Source of the DNA: Pyropia haitanensis
Taxonomy: Eukaryota; Rhodophyta; Bangiophyceae; Bangiales; Bangiaceae
Assembly: GCA_008729055.1 (NCBI GenBank)
Contig: SDUX01000004.1
Location: 248,001-312,000 of the forward strand
Length of the DNA: 64,000 nt
Direction: 5' to 3'
Part shown: positions 22,912-34,006 of the stretch, in pieces
How positions within the stretch are numbered: the first letter of the stretch is position 1
How the letters are laid out: each line of letters opens with the position of its first letter
Program-made: the position numbers and the translations under genes
The notes under the pieces: generated by a model
Databases searched by the model: none
Told to the model about the DNA's origin: nothing
Seen by the model: only the letters and a program-made list of their open reading frames with translations

Positions 22912-23135
22912 GCCCCCCCCCCCCCGCCGCCGCGGCCCACGACGCCGCCTCCACCGCCTCGGCCGCCGCGGCGGCGACCATCCGCGTCGACGCCGCCGCG
23001 CGCACCTGCCGCTCCACCGCCGCGGCTGCCCAGCCGGCGGCGGGCGGCGGGACGGGCGGCGCCGCCGCCGCGGGCGGCGGGCACCAGCCCCCCCAGCCGC
23101 CGTCGCCGTCGCCGTCGCCGCCGTCGCCGCTGTCG

Positions 23136-23176
<41 letters not shown>

Positions 23177-23626
23177 CCATGCCGCGGTGCAAGGCGTGCC
23201 GGGCGCGCGGCAGCAGCCGCTGCGGTGGGGCGTCGCCCCCTCCCCCCCCCCCCCCCCCCGGCCACCGCCGCCGCGGAGGGTGGGCGCGGGTAGCCGCCGC
23301 CGCTGCCGCCGTCGTCGTCGCCGCCGCCGCGGCGGCGGCCGGCGGCGCCCCCCCCCTTGCGCCGGTTCCGGTGGAGCAGCCGCCCCAGCGCGTCCCGCAC
23401 CGGCCGCCGCCGGCCGCGGCGGCTGTCGACGCCGCCGCCGTCGCCGCCGCCCGTGTCGCGCCGCGGCCGCGTGGAGGTGGCGGTCAGCGACGTGGCCGTC
23501 GGCGGCGGCTCGCACCCCCCCCCCCCCGCGTCCCACCCGCCCCGCCCGTCTGGCCGGTGCCAAGAGGATGGCGGCGACGGCGGCGCCGCGTCCGCCCGCC
23601 GCCGCCGCGGCCAGCCGTCGCTCCAC

Positions 23627-23663
<37 letters not shown>

Positions 23664-23875
23664 CGACCGACGACGCCGCCGCGCCGGTCGACGCGACGGA
23701 GGGGGGCCCCGCCGCCGCCGCGCCGGTCGACGCGATGGAGGGCGCCGCCGCCGCCGCCGCCGTCGCCGACGGGGGTGCCCACCAGCTGCCGCCGCCCGCG
23801 CCGTCCTCCGCCGACGCGGCCTGCCGCTGTGGCCGCGGCGGCGGCGGCGCGGCGGCTGTCGCCGACGCGGCCGCC

Positions 23876-23914
<39 letters not shown>

Positions 23915-24238
23915 TGGAAGCCGCCCCACGCGTAGCTGCCACCCTCACCGCTGCGGCGGCGGCCGCCGCTGCCGCCGCCGCCGCCGCCGCCGCTCGTCCA
24001 CCCCCCGACACTCCCCACCGACGAGCGGCCGCCGGCCGACCACGACGCGGCTGCGGCTGGCCGCGCGGCGGCCCAGCCGGCCACCGCCGGGTGGGATGCG
24101 CCGGGGAGGGGCGGCGTCCACGCCTGCCGGGCCACCCGGCGGCGGGCGCTGGAGCGCGGGCTCCCCGCCCCGACCGACCGCCGCGGCCCGCCGCCACCCA
24201 CAGACGCTGGCCGCTGCCACAGGGTGCCGCCACCCGTG

Positions 24239-24278
<40 letters not shown>

Positions 24279-24897
24279 TGCCGTCGTGGTGGCTCGACGA
24301 CCGCGGCAGGGTGTGTGGCCGCCCGCCGCCACGCCGAGCGCCGCCGCCATGGCTACTACGGACGCTGCCGGCGGTACCCCCATGGGCGGCCGCGGCGTCC
24401 CAGACGGGGCCGCCCCCCCCCCCTCGGGCATCGTGCGCCAGCCCCCCCCCCCCCCCCCCAGATTGGGGACCCGCCCGCCCCCCCCCCCGGCCGACCACCC
24501 CCGCCGACGCGTGCAGCAGCCCCTCCCGGATGGACCGCGCAAACAGCGTCGCGGCCGACGCGAGCGCCGCGTCGAGCACCGCCTCGGCGGCCGCCGCGGC
24601 CGCCGCCGCGGCCGCCTCGGACGCCTCGGACGGGGACACGGAGGACGCCGGCGGTGCTGCCGCCGACGCCCCGCCGCGGCCGCCTCTGGCCGCATCGCCA
24701 CCGCCACCGCCCGCGGCGGCGGCGGCGGCGGCGGCGGCGGCCGGCGCCAGCAGCGCCGCGATGCCGGCGAGCGCGACCGGGTCGTCGGTGGCGCGGAGGA
24801 TCATGCGCGCGAGGAGGCGGTCGAGCGCGACGGCGAGGCTGGCGGGTGCCGCGGCGCCGGCGGGGGGGGCCGCCACGGCGGGTGCCGCGGCGGACAT
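22889..24897 (-). CDS. large low-complexity protein, unknown function
   Basis: Starts at the ATG at 24895-24897 with MSAAAPAVAAPPAG, then a helical segment (SLAVALDRLLARMILRATDD, PVALAGIAALL), Ala-rich helices (EAVLDAALASAATLFARSIR), and a long Gly/Ser/Arg-rich disordered region with repeated triplet tracts. The frame changes in the 23230-23270 run region; one added base continues into an acidic Gly/Asp stretch and a final helical segment (AVERQVRAAASTRMVAAAAA) ending at a TGA at 22889-22891. The two helical ends around a disordered middle suggest a scaffold or regulator. Nothing catalytic, no membrane span. Many (GGC)n tracts (23150-23178, 23640-23670, 23878-23914, 24241-24281) encode homopolymeric Gly or Ala and are likely polymorphic in length. 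Confidence 0.5.
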
Positions 24898-25360
24898 GGT
24901 GTGCGCAGCGGGGGGGTGGTGTGGGGACGCGCGAGCGCCGGGGAGTGAGCAGAGGAGGGGGTGAGGGGGGGGGGGGGGGGGGGAAGTTGGGGGGGGGGTA
25001 GAGCGGTTGGGCGCGTACCGTGGGGGAGGGGATGAGGGGGGTGGCGTAGGCAGTACCCCCGAGCATCGACGGCGGGCACCGAGGGGGGTTGGCGGTGGGG
25101 TGCACGTCCGTGAGGGACGGCGTTGACCCGCGGCGGCCGTCGGCGCTACTTGTGTGGCGGCGGGAGGGAGCGGCGGCGTCCACACCCGCCGCGTTGCCGC
25201 CCGCGGCTGCGCACCCGCCACACGCCCCCCCCCGCCGCCGCGGTGGCCGGCCCGCGCGGCGCGCGGGCGCCGCAGGCGGGGCGTCACCGCCGCGGCCGCG
25301 ACGGCCGCGGGCGGCCGCGCGGGGGGTCACCCGCGGGGCACAACCCCCCCCCCCCCCCCC

Positions 25361-25578
25361 CCTGCCCCTTGCCGACGCGCGCCAGCCCGACGCCACCCCC
25401 GACCCGGCACGGACGGGCGGAGCGCAGCGGGCGTCTGGGGGTGGCCTGGCGGTCGCCCCCCCTCCCCCCCCTGCCCCTTGCCGACGCGCGCCAGCCCGAC
25501 GCCACCCCCGACCCGGCGCGGACGGGCGGCGCGCAGCGGGCGTCTGGGGGTGGCCTGCCGGTCGCGCGCGGCCGGCGG
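25361..25578. repeat. 109-bp tandem duplication
   Basis: Two adjacent copies begin CCTGCCCCTTGCCGACGCGC at 25361 and 25470 and continue, with a few substitutions, through GGGCGTCTGGGGGTGGCCTG. The copies differ at only a handful of positions in the first 100 bases. No gene contains them. Confidence 0.85.
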
Positions 25579-25673
25579 CGGCCGGCGGCGGCTGGTGTGG
25601 CGGGCGGGCGGGGCTGGGGCGGCCGCCGCGCACGGGGGCAGGCGGGGCGGCTTGGCGGGCGGCCGCCGCCGCC

Positions 25674-25714
25674 GGCGGGCGGGCGGGCGGGCGGGCGGGC
25701 GGGCGGGCGGGCGG
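25674..25714. repeat. (GGGC)n microsatellite
   Basis: About ten uninterrupted copies of a four-base GGGC/GCGG unit. G-rich enough to form quadruplex structures. Confidence 0.85.
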
Positions 25715-26738
25715 CCACGCGCGTCGCGGCGCGTCGGCTGGCACCCCCCCCCCCTCCCTACTGCCCGCGCTTGGTCCCTTGCGTCGGTGCGCTCCCCCCT
25801 GCGGCGGGGAGGGCTGGGAGCGGGCGTGTGCGGCGCGCTGGCACGCCGCTGTTGCTTCCGAGGGGAAGCACAGAGGGGAGGAGAGGGGGCTGGGGTGGGG
25901 GGGGGGTGGAGGAGGGGGGATGGGGTGTTGACGGGGCCCCTCATAGGGACGAGCGCGGGCAGCCGCGCCGCGTCGGCAACGGCAGAGCGGCAATGGACTT
26001 GGCGGCGGTGGGCACCGCGTCGGCGGCGGCGGCGGCGGGCGGCGGGCGGCACGGTGGCGGCGGTGGCGGGAGCGGGGCGGCTGGCGGCGGCCGCCGCGGC
26101 GGCCGCCGCGGCGCCGGCAGACGAGGCGGGGAGTGGGTGCGCGCGCGCGGCGCGGGGCGGGGTCCCGGCGGGCCGCCGCGGGGCCGGCGGCACCCCCGAC
26201 GGGCGGCGGCGCGCCGACCGGCGGCGGCGGCGGCGGCGGCGGGCGTGTGCCGCCAGTGGTGCTGGCCGACGCGCGGCTGCCGGCCGACCGGCCGCGAGCG
26301 GCCGCTGTCGCCGCCGGCCGCCGCGGCGGCGGCCGGCCGCGGGGGCGGCCGGGGCGTACGCGCGACGGGGGGGGGGGGGAGGTGCGCCGCGGCGGCGTGG
26401 GCAGCGCGACGGCCGACGACGGGGCGGGCCCGCCGCGGCGGCGGTGCCGCCGCCACCACCGCCGCGGCGGGCGGCTTCCCCCCCCCCCCCCCCCCCCAGA
26501 GGCAAAGCGGGTCAACAGCCAGTCCACAGGCTGGGAAAAAACACGGCACGTCGCGCCCACGGCGGCGGCCGCACGCCGGGACGGCCACGCGGCAACGCCA
26601 CGCGCGGCCGCCATCCCCTCGTCTCCCTGCACACGCGCGCGGCGGCGGCTACGCCCCCCCCCCCCCCCATAAAAAAAAAAAAAAAGTCCATCCGGGTGCT
26701 CCCCCCACCCCCCACCCCCCCCCCCCCCCGTGCGGACT

Positions 26739-28151
26739 CTAGCCAAAAAAGGAGAGGCGGAACGGCACGACGGCGTCGGTGAGGAAGCGGATGTGGGCGG
26801 AGAGGCGGGTGTAGACGGCCGGCGCGCGGGGCTCGCAGAGGAAGGTGTCGGTGGAGAAGGCGGCCTGGTAGAGGCCGACAAAGTAGGTTGCCTCGGCGGG
26901 GGTGTCGTCAAAGGCGACGATCGGCGCGCCCTCGTCGCCTGTCGGGGGGGGGGGGAAGGAGGGAGAAGAAAACAGGGGGGGGGGGGGGGGGAGACACACC
27001 GAGACGTTGAGGCCAGCCAGGGAGGGAGCAGCACGGCCGCGCACGGGGATGGGGGGGGGGGACGCGTCAGTCTGGGCCGCCCACCGGCACGCCAACGCCG
27101 CCATGGCCATTGCCGCTGTGGCGGCACCCCGCGACGCGCAGCCGGGTTGGGGCGGCGGCGCACGGTCACGTTGCTCCCCCCTCCACCCACCCCCCCACCC
27201 CCCCCCCATCAAACCCCCCATCAAACCCTCCCCCGCTCCTCCCCTCCCCACCGCCAAAAGAGCCAAGCGCCGCCCCCCCCCCCCGCCCCCCCCCCCCCCG
27301 CCCCCCAACGCACCCACACACGGCCCCGCGTTGAGCCCCGCCGCGCAAAACACGTCGGGCGGGAAGACCGCGCCCGCCAGCTGGAACGTTGACGCGCACA
27401 GCGCGGCGGACGTGACGCTCTGCACCGCGATGGTCAGGTTGGTCGGCCGCCCCCCCGCGAGCCCCTCCACCCGCCGCGGGTCGGTGAGCCCCCAGCCGCC
27501 AACGACCGCCCGCGTGGCGGGCCGCGGCTCCGCCGCCGCCCGTGCCAGCCGCCCCCGCGCGATGCCCACCCCCGCCAGCCCCGCCGCGGTCGCCGCGTCG
27601 GGCGCGGCAAACGTCCACACCGCCACATCCGCGACGCCCGTCGTGGCGTTGAACGCGGCCGGCACGACGCGGCGGGTGACGTTAAAGGCGATGCCGTCGG
27701 CAATGTCGACGCCGCCGCCGCCGGCGAGGACCACCATCTGGGACGGCGTGTACGGGCAGCTGGCGAGCGTCGCGACGTGCCGCTCCGTCAGCAGCAGCCC
27801 CGTGCAGACAATCGTTACGCGGCGGTCGGTGGTGGGCGTGGCGGGGCGGACGCGGAGGAGGCGGGCGATGTGGGGGGTAAAGTCCGACGCGCCGCGGGTG
27901 AGCGTCGTGCCCCCATAGACGGCCGGCGCGTAGGTGGTCCAGCGGGCGGCCGCCGCCGTGGGGGGGGCGCCGCCGCCGACGCGCGCGCCACGGCTGAGGG
28001 CGCCGTCCACGCCGGCCGCGTCGATGGACGCGGCCGCCGCTGACGGCGCGGCCGCGGCCGCCGCCGGCGCGGCAAGGGCGCCGCCGGCGGCGACGGTGGC
28101 GACGGCGGCGGCGGCGACGACGAGCGCCCGCACCCAACGGGTAGAGGCCAT
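26739..28151 (-). CDS. secreted trypsin-fold protein with lost catalytic residues (copy A)
   Basis: Two exons: 28151-27314 and 26938-26739, intron 27313-26939 (GTGCGT donor, phase 1), 345 residues. ATG at 28149-28151 followed by a signal peptide (VRALVVAAAAVATVAAGGAL). The S1 (chymotrypsin) order is visible: CTGLLLTERHVATLASC at the His57 loop, DVAVWTF at the Asp102 strand, AVVGGWGLTDPR, and CVGDEGAPIV at the Ser195 loop, then AVYTRLSAHIRFLTD as the C-terminal strand and helix. At the position of the catalytic His (normally AAHC) is Ser, and GDSGGP reads GDEGAP, so Ser195 is Glu. Only Asp is kept. It should be catalytically dead and may act as a binding or decoy protein outside the cell. The intron splits the codon of the Gly before Asp194. 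Its paralogue is at 46790-48274. Confidence 0.78.
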   Translation of the reverse strand: MASTRWVRALVVAAAAVATVAAGGALAAPAAAAAAPSAAAASIDAAGVDGALSRGARVGGGAPPTAAAARWTTYAPAVYGGTTLTRGASDFTPHIARLLRVRPATPTTDRRVTIVCTGLLLTERHVATLASCPYTPSQMVVLAGGGGVDIADGIAFNVTRRVVPAAFNATTGVADVAVWTFAAPDAATAAGLAGVGIARGRLARAAAEPRPATRAVVGGWGLTDPRRVEGLAGGRPTNLTIAVQSVTSAALCASTFQLAGAVFPPDVFCAAGLNAGPCVGALGGGGGGGGGGGRRLALLAVGRGGAGEGLMGGLMGGGWGGGWRGEQRDRAPPPQPGCASRGAATAAMAMAALACRWAAQTDASPPPIPVRGRAAPSLAGLNVSVCLPPPPPLFSSPSFPPPPTGDEGAPIVAFDDTPAEATYFVGLYQAAFSTDTFLCEPRAPAVYTRLSAHIRFLTDAVVPFRLSFFG

Positions 28152-29098
28152 GGCGGCGGTCGTTTGAGGGGAAGGATGGAGAGGGGAGGGGGGGGGGGGA
28201 GGGGAGAGAGCGCGACGGGGTGGGGGTGGGCGCGAGTCGAGCTGCAGCGGACCACCGAGGACGGACCGCGGGAAGGGGAAGCAGCGAGGGTGGACTACTG
28301 GCGCCAATGAGCAGATGAGCGGGAGATGAGTCACAGGGGTGGTGCCGGCAAGCTGGAGACGGGAAATGGCAGCTGTGGGACGGCGCTCACCTGCGCTGCG
28401 CCGGCGCCCTCTTATCACCCCCGCCGCGTCGGCGGCAACGTCGTGTCGGGGGGGTGGCGGCGGCGGCCGCGGCGGCGGTCGCGTGCAGGGCGGCCGCCCT
28501 CCACCCCCCCCCCCCTCCACGCCAGTCCAGCGGCGCCTCGTCGGGTTGAGGCGCCGCCGCCCGCGGCGCGAACCGCCCCCGTCGCCCGACGCGGCCGCCC
28601 AGGGCCGCAGCCGCGCCCAAGGGGCGCCCACCCCCGCCGCCGCCGCCGCCGCCGGCCGGCCGCCGCGCGCGCGCGGCGCGGCCGCGCCGGCCGCGGCGGC
28701 CGCGCGCGGCGGCCCGCCGCGGCGCGCCCGCAGTGTGCTTGGAAGGTGGGGGGGGGGGGGGGGGGGCGGCGTCGCCAGTGGCGGGCGCCCCGCCGCGGCG
28801 GGCGGCGGGCATGACGAGGATGGCGGCTCGCTGGCGGGCCGCGGGCGCCCGCCAGAGGGGGGGCGGGCGGCACCGCCGGCGGGTTGGGGCGGGAGGGTGG
28901 GGGGGGGGGGGGGGGGGGAGAGGTTGGGGGTGGAGGGGTGGCCGGGGGGGGGGGGGGGGGCGCGAGGGGGGGGGGTTGATTGATCCGCCGTCTTCCCGGT
29001 GCGCTGCGCAGACCACCCGCGGCGGCTGTGTGGTGGCGAGGACGCTTGCACCCGCGCGGCGGCCGCAACGACGGCCGCGTCGTCCCGCCGCGGCCACT
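28152..29098. other. intergenic, no gene seen
   Basis: Promoter side of copy A. 28150-28400 is of moderate GC. 28430-28980 is filler with G runs up to 18 bases at 28749-28985. No coding signal. Confidence 0.5.
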
Positions 29099-30310
29099 GC
29101 GCAGTGCCTGCTAAACCGTCTCAAAAAATTCTTGCTTTTCCTTTGCTTGGGCCGGCCCGCAAGCAGTTGTCACCGTCTGTTTCGACAGTGTGAGCCCCGA
29201 TTTTTCTCAGTTTTTTTGTTTTTCAGTTACATGGGTGCCTTTCGGTCCATCGACGGAGTTCATCTCATACGGACAGAAGCGCATGGAGCTCAGCTGTCTG
29301 GCCATAGAAAATCACCGATGGCGACGGACCGAAACGCTTCACTGCAGGGCTCCATGCAATCCGCACCTTGGGACGTTTGCAATGACCGCAAGGTGGCTTG
29401 TGGTCGCCGCAAACCATCTTGCGGAGTCGCCTCTGCATGGGCCATTGCGGCGAAAATCTCCCGCACTCTGCGGGGCCCGGTGGTAAGAAAAGTGACGTCG
29501 AGGGAGACGCCTTGACGAGGCGCTTGACGACCCGGCTTGGACGGATGGCGTAGCGCGAAGGGGTGGCACCCTCTTCCTCCCCCCCCCCCCTCCACTCCGC
29601 TCAACCGCTTCTCTGCCCGCAGGTAGCCCCCTTAACTTCACTCCCCCACGCCCGTCCGCTCTCCCCCCGTTCTCGTCCGTGGGGGTCGCAGTGATGACGG
29701 CTCTTTGGGGCGCTGCGGAGCGGCAGCCACTGCAGGCTGTGGTAACTGGTAACGGTGGCGCTGTGCGGGGATGGTGCCCGCCGTCAACTTCGCTTCAGCC
29801 GATAGTAGCTCCCTCTCCCGCCTCCCCCTTCCCTCAGCACGCCTCCGCTTCCCCCTCGCTCTCGACGGTAGGTATCGCCATGGAAGCGGCATCCACTGAG
29901 GCGTAGAAGCCGGACCCTGATTGCCTGCGGCAGGAGGTGGAAATACTCCGCCTTAAGGTGTGCGGCTCGACTGCGGTGCTGTTGCAGGTAAACGAGCAGC
30001 TACTGTCTCAGCGGAAGAGCGAGAACCCGGCGCTGGTCCAGGTAGCCAGGACGGCCCAGGGCTTCGAACACCTGTTCCGTCCTGGTCTCTGATTGGGTAC
30101 GCTGCGACGGTCGTTGACCGTCGCGGCGTGGGAGATTTCCGCAAAGGGTCGCGCAAGAATGGCTGACTTGCGGAACAAGCAGACTCCACAGAAAAATCTT
30201 GCTTGTCCCGCAGACTGGCTTGCGTGAAAGCAAGATCCGACGCAAGCCCGCAAGGGGCACCGCAACCGAAAAAGCAGGTTTTTTTTTAGACGGTTTAGCA
30301 GGCACTGCGC
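29099..30310. mobile_element. DNA-transposon-like element with terminal inverted repeats
   Basis: The left end (29099-29121) begins GCGCAGTGCCTGCTAAACCG, and its exact reverse complement lies at 30288-30310: 23 of 23 bases match. Beyond that both ends continue into an A-tract and a GC-poor stretch containing TGCTTTT. Just inside the ends the motif CTTGC/GCAAG recurs several times (left 29130-29165, right 30170-30255), as expected of subterminal transposase-binding repeats. The 1.2-kb interior is markedly less GC-rich than the flanks and has no long coding frame, so it looks non-autonomous. A clear target-site duplication was not found; the flanks are CACT and TGCC. Confidence 0.72.
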
Positions 30311-30989
30311 TGCCGAGCGGCGCGCGGCGCCGGCGGCGGCACCATTTGTACGGCGCCACGGCAATTGATCGCGACTGGGTAATTGTCGGCCGTTCACTAC
30401 CAGGTCTGGTGCCGACCTGTCCCAAGGACCCGCCCCGAGACCGGGTCGGACGTTTCCCAAAGGGGTCACAAACCTACAGTTCCCAACCCGGACCACCGGC
30501 GCGCGCACCCCCCCCGATACGGCTCGGCAGCGACCAAAGGGAGCGGCGAGCGCACCCCGCGGTCCGCGTGGTTTGGGCACACCAAGGGCGCTGCCGACGA
30601 GCTAGTAGGCGTCTGGTGGCGTCCACCAGACCGGTGGGCGCCGCCGCCACCACCGCCTCCATCAAACGAGCGCCGTCCTTGGCATTGTCGGCCGCCGCCG
30701 CCGGGTCCACCCCCGTGGGGCTGTCGCCGCGACGGTGCGGTCGGCGGGCCGCTCCGAGCCGCCGCTCTGCCGGCAACCCCAGCGGCAGCCCCCCAGCCGC
30801 GGCGACCCCGCTCCGTCTGTGTCGCCACCGCCACCGTCGACCGTGTCCGCGACAGCCGGGGCCGGCCATACCATCCACCCTCACCGTCGCCCGCGTGCGC
30901 TGCCGCGGGGCGGTTCCGCCGGTGGGCGCCACCGGTGGTGCCGCCGCGGCCACAGCCGCGGCAGCGGCGGCAGCAGCGGCGCGGCGGCG

Positions 30990-32256
30990 GCGCGCGCGGG
31001 TCGTCGGCCGACGCTGGCGTCGGCGGCACGCGCCGGTGGTGCGGCGGCCGCGTCCCCCGGCGGTGCGTGCGGTGGGCGACGCTCGCCGCCGCGGCGCGGC
31101 GGCTGCGCGTCGAGCTCCACGTCGACGCGCGCGTGCGGTGCGGCGGCCACGCGCTGACGCCGCCGCCCCGGTGGTGGACGGGGGGGAGCCGCGGCGGCGG
31201 CGGCCGCCGCGACGGAGACGGCGATGGGGGGCTGGGGCGGCGGCGGTCGGCAGGGGGTGGGGGGGGGGGAGAGGAGGGGGCGGGCGTGCAGCCGTCCGCG
31301 TGCGCCACTGGGTGCCGTGGCCGGCGGTGGATGTGCTTGACGAGCTCGTCGCCCGCGCGTCGGCGGTGTGTGCCGCCGCCGCGCTGCTGCTCAACGCCCA
31401 CGGCCGCCACGACGGCTGCCGGCGGCGGTCCTGGCTGGTGCGGCCGCGACGTGCGCGCGCATCGCGTGCGTGCTGGCGCACTGGAACGGGGGGGACGGGC
31501 GGGATGCGGCGCTTGCCTGGCACCTGCTCTTTGGTGCTGTTGCCGCGTTGCGGCAACCGTCAGCGGGCTCGGGGGCGGGGAGGGGCGCGGTCGCCGCGCT
31601 CCACGCGGTGACCGCGTCACTGACGCTCGCGCGCGACGAGTACCACGCGACGGTGGCGGGGGTGTACCTCGCGGCGCTGCCGGCCACCCTCCACAAGTTC
31701 GTCGCGTCGGTGCCGGCGTGCGCGGCGGGTGCGGTGACAGCGGTGGCGGCGGCGGCGGCAAGGACGGCTGCCGCGTCGCTGACGGCCGGCGGTGGCGGCG
31801 GGCGTTGCCGCCGTCGCCGCCGTCCACGCGCCGCGGGTGAAGGCCATCGCGGCGGTGACCACGTCGCGGCTGCTCGACCGGGTGGCTGCCGCGGTGACGG
31901 CAGCGGCGGCGGTGGCGGCTGCGGGGCCGGGTGGAGGCGGGGGCGGAGGGAGACGGGGGCGCACGCTGCCTCTGGCGTCGACGGTCACCCCCCTCGACGC
32001 GTTACTGGGGACAGGCGGCCGCCGGCAGGCGCCGCCGAGGCGCCGCCGCTGCCGGGCCGGGGGGGGGTGGTGCTCCTGGCGGGGGGCGGGGCTCCGCCAG
32101 CATCTGCGTTTGCAGCCAGAGGGTGGCCAGAGACCGCTTGAGTTGGTGGAGAACAGGTCTGGGCGACCGAGGCGGAGGCCGTCCTGGTGGCCGTCGGTCG
32201 CGGCGTGCGCGGCGCCGCCGGCAACGGCGGGGGCGTTGGCGTTCCCCACCGGCTAG
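30990..32256 (+). CDS. possible gene, unknown product, frame unresolved
   Basis: Successive plus-strand frames give protein-like text: RWATLAAAARRLRVELHVDA and ALTPPPRWWTG (to about 31190), then VPWPAVDVLDELVARASAV (31315-31400), LAGAAATCARIACVLAHWN and LAWHLLFGAVAAL (31420-31560), SLTLARDEYHATVAGVYLAA (31615-31680), and AAVHAPRVKAIAAVTTSRLL (31810-31875). These carry far more mixed residues than local shadows. Some switches fall near G runs (31258-31270); others do not, so introns are possible. Two ends are possible: TGA at 32139-32141 or TAG at 32254-32256. No start codon chosen. The Ala/Leu-rich helices could be membrane-associated. Limits approximate. Confidence 0.3.
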
Positions 32257-33944
32257 GCGAGGGCCACCTCTGCTCGCGGGGTGCCCACGGGCGCAGCGCC
32301 CGCGTCGGCGGCAGCGGCGGGGACGCGCCCCCCCACGCGGGGTCGGCGGCGCGGACGCTGCCGCGGCGGCCCGCCTCGGCTCGCGGCGGCGGCGGCGGCG
32401 GCGGCCGCCGCACATCGAGCCGGGCCAGCGGCGGCGGCGGCGCACCGGCCACGCCCAGCGTCCCGTCGGCCGCCAAAAAAAAAAAAAAAAAACAAAAAAA
32501 GAAAACGCGCGGGCGCGGCGCGCGACGGGGGTGTGGCGCGGCGGGGGTGCAACGGCCGACGCGGCGCTGCCGCCGGCGCTGCCCGCCGCTGGTGGGCGGA
32601 CCCGGGGGGGGCGGGCCCGCCCGCCCCTCCCGCACACGCCTGGTAGGCCGGACGGGCGGGGGCGGCGGGACTGGCGGCCGGCGCCGCGGTGCCGCGGGCG
32701 GCCGCCCGGCGGCCACCGTCGGCGGCTGTGCGCTGGCGGCCGCCGCCCCGCGCGTGGCGGTCGCTCGGCGTGGGCGGCGCGCGGGGGCCTGCGTCGCGCG
32801 CGCGCGGCGGCGGCACGCCGCGGCGCCCGCGACGCCGTGGTACGGCCGCCGGCCACGTGGTCCAATCCGCCAGACGGCACGCGCCGAGCTCCCGGCGGGC
32901 GCGCGCAGCTGCGGTGTCCGCCGACGGCGCGTGGGCGACAGCCCGCCGGGTGGCGGGCCAGCCAGCGCACGATTGCCTGGGTGGGCGTCCACCCGGATGC
33001 CCGCGGGCCGTGTCCGCGGTGTAGCGGCGCAACCACCTCTGCCTGGACCCCCGCTCGAGGTGGCCCGCTGGGCCAGCCGCGCCCAGACACGCAGGTTGCC
33101 TCGCCCCGCGCCTCGCGCTGGTTTTGCCCAGACGGACGCGTCGGGGCGCGCTCGGCCCCGTTGCCCATCCCGGCGATCCCTGTCATATCCCCTACAGTGC
33201 GGACCACCAGCCGGCCACAAGAAGCCCCCCTGCCCCGCAGGCCTGCGGGGCCATCCCGCGCGGCCCTCGCCGCCGCCGCCGCCCCGCAGGCGCGCCTGCA
33301 CCCTTTCAAGACCCGCCGCCCCACAGACGGGTGCCACCGCCCGCGCGCACGTCGCGGACACGCAGCGAGGCCGCACTCACACGCCCACGCGCGCGCGGAC
33401 GTTGCCGTCGAGCTCTTCTCTCCTCCCCCTCTCGCCGTCCTGCCCGCCCAACCCTTTCGCTCCCCCGCCATCTCGGCGCCGCGCCGCCGTCGACCCCCAC
33501 CGGCTGGTGCCACCCTACGGGCCGCGGCCGCCACCGCCACGTTCACCAGAGGTGCGCGCCGCCGCCGCCGCCACCGCCGCCGCCGCCGCCCCGCCCCGCC
33601 GCGAGGTGCCGGCTTACCCCCGCGCTTGGTGTTTGTGGCGCTGGTGGTGGAGGTGGGGCGCCGTCGCCTGACCCCCCCCGCACCTTGTCTCCCCCGGCCC
33701 GGGTGCGTGGGTGAGCGCCCCTACTGCTGGCCGACGCCTCGTCGCGTTGCGGCAACGGCAGTCGTCGCTGGGCGGCCGGGCGGCCGCCTACCTGCCGCCG
33801 TCGCGGCGATCGTGCCACCAACCCCATCGGCGGCGGTTTCCCCCGCGGTTGTCGCGGTTGGGCGGCAGGGAGGTCGGCCGCGTCGCGGTGTCGTCCACCT
33901 GTACAGCGGTTGTGGACGACCTTGGGGGGGGCAAGGCGACCATA
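32257..33944. other. intergenic, no gene seen
   Basis: GC-rich filler with an 18-base A run at 32475-32492 followed by a second short A-tract. 33120-33420 has slightly lower GC. The reading frame of the ankyrin gene is open back to 33711, so its 5' UTR or extra N-terminal codons lie at the right end. Confidence 0.5.
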
Positions 33945-33959
33945 ATGACCATCCCGGCG

Positions 33960-34006
<47 letters not shown>

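Larger units (their letters stand above)
24898..26738. other. intergenic, extremely GC-rich, repeats
   Basis: About 1.8 kb between the start of the low-complexity gene and the end of the first pseudoprotease gene. It contains a 109-bp tandem duplication, a (GGGC)n microsatellite, several G runs above 15 bases and a 15-base A run at about 26673-26687. All six frames stay open for long stretches because of base composition. No domain seen. Confidence 0.5.

Noticed and set aside
22030..25001. 900-codon plus-strand frames
   Set aside because: Arg/Pro-rich shadows of (GGC)n-bearing minus-strand sequence; no domain.
29099..30310. Assignment of the inverted-repeat element to the CACTA superfamily
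   Set aside because: CACTG occurs at the left flank, but the right end does not start with the matching motif and no 3-bp target duplication is seen.
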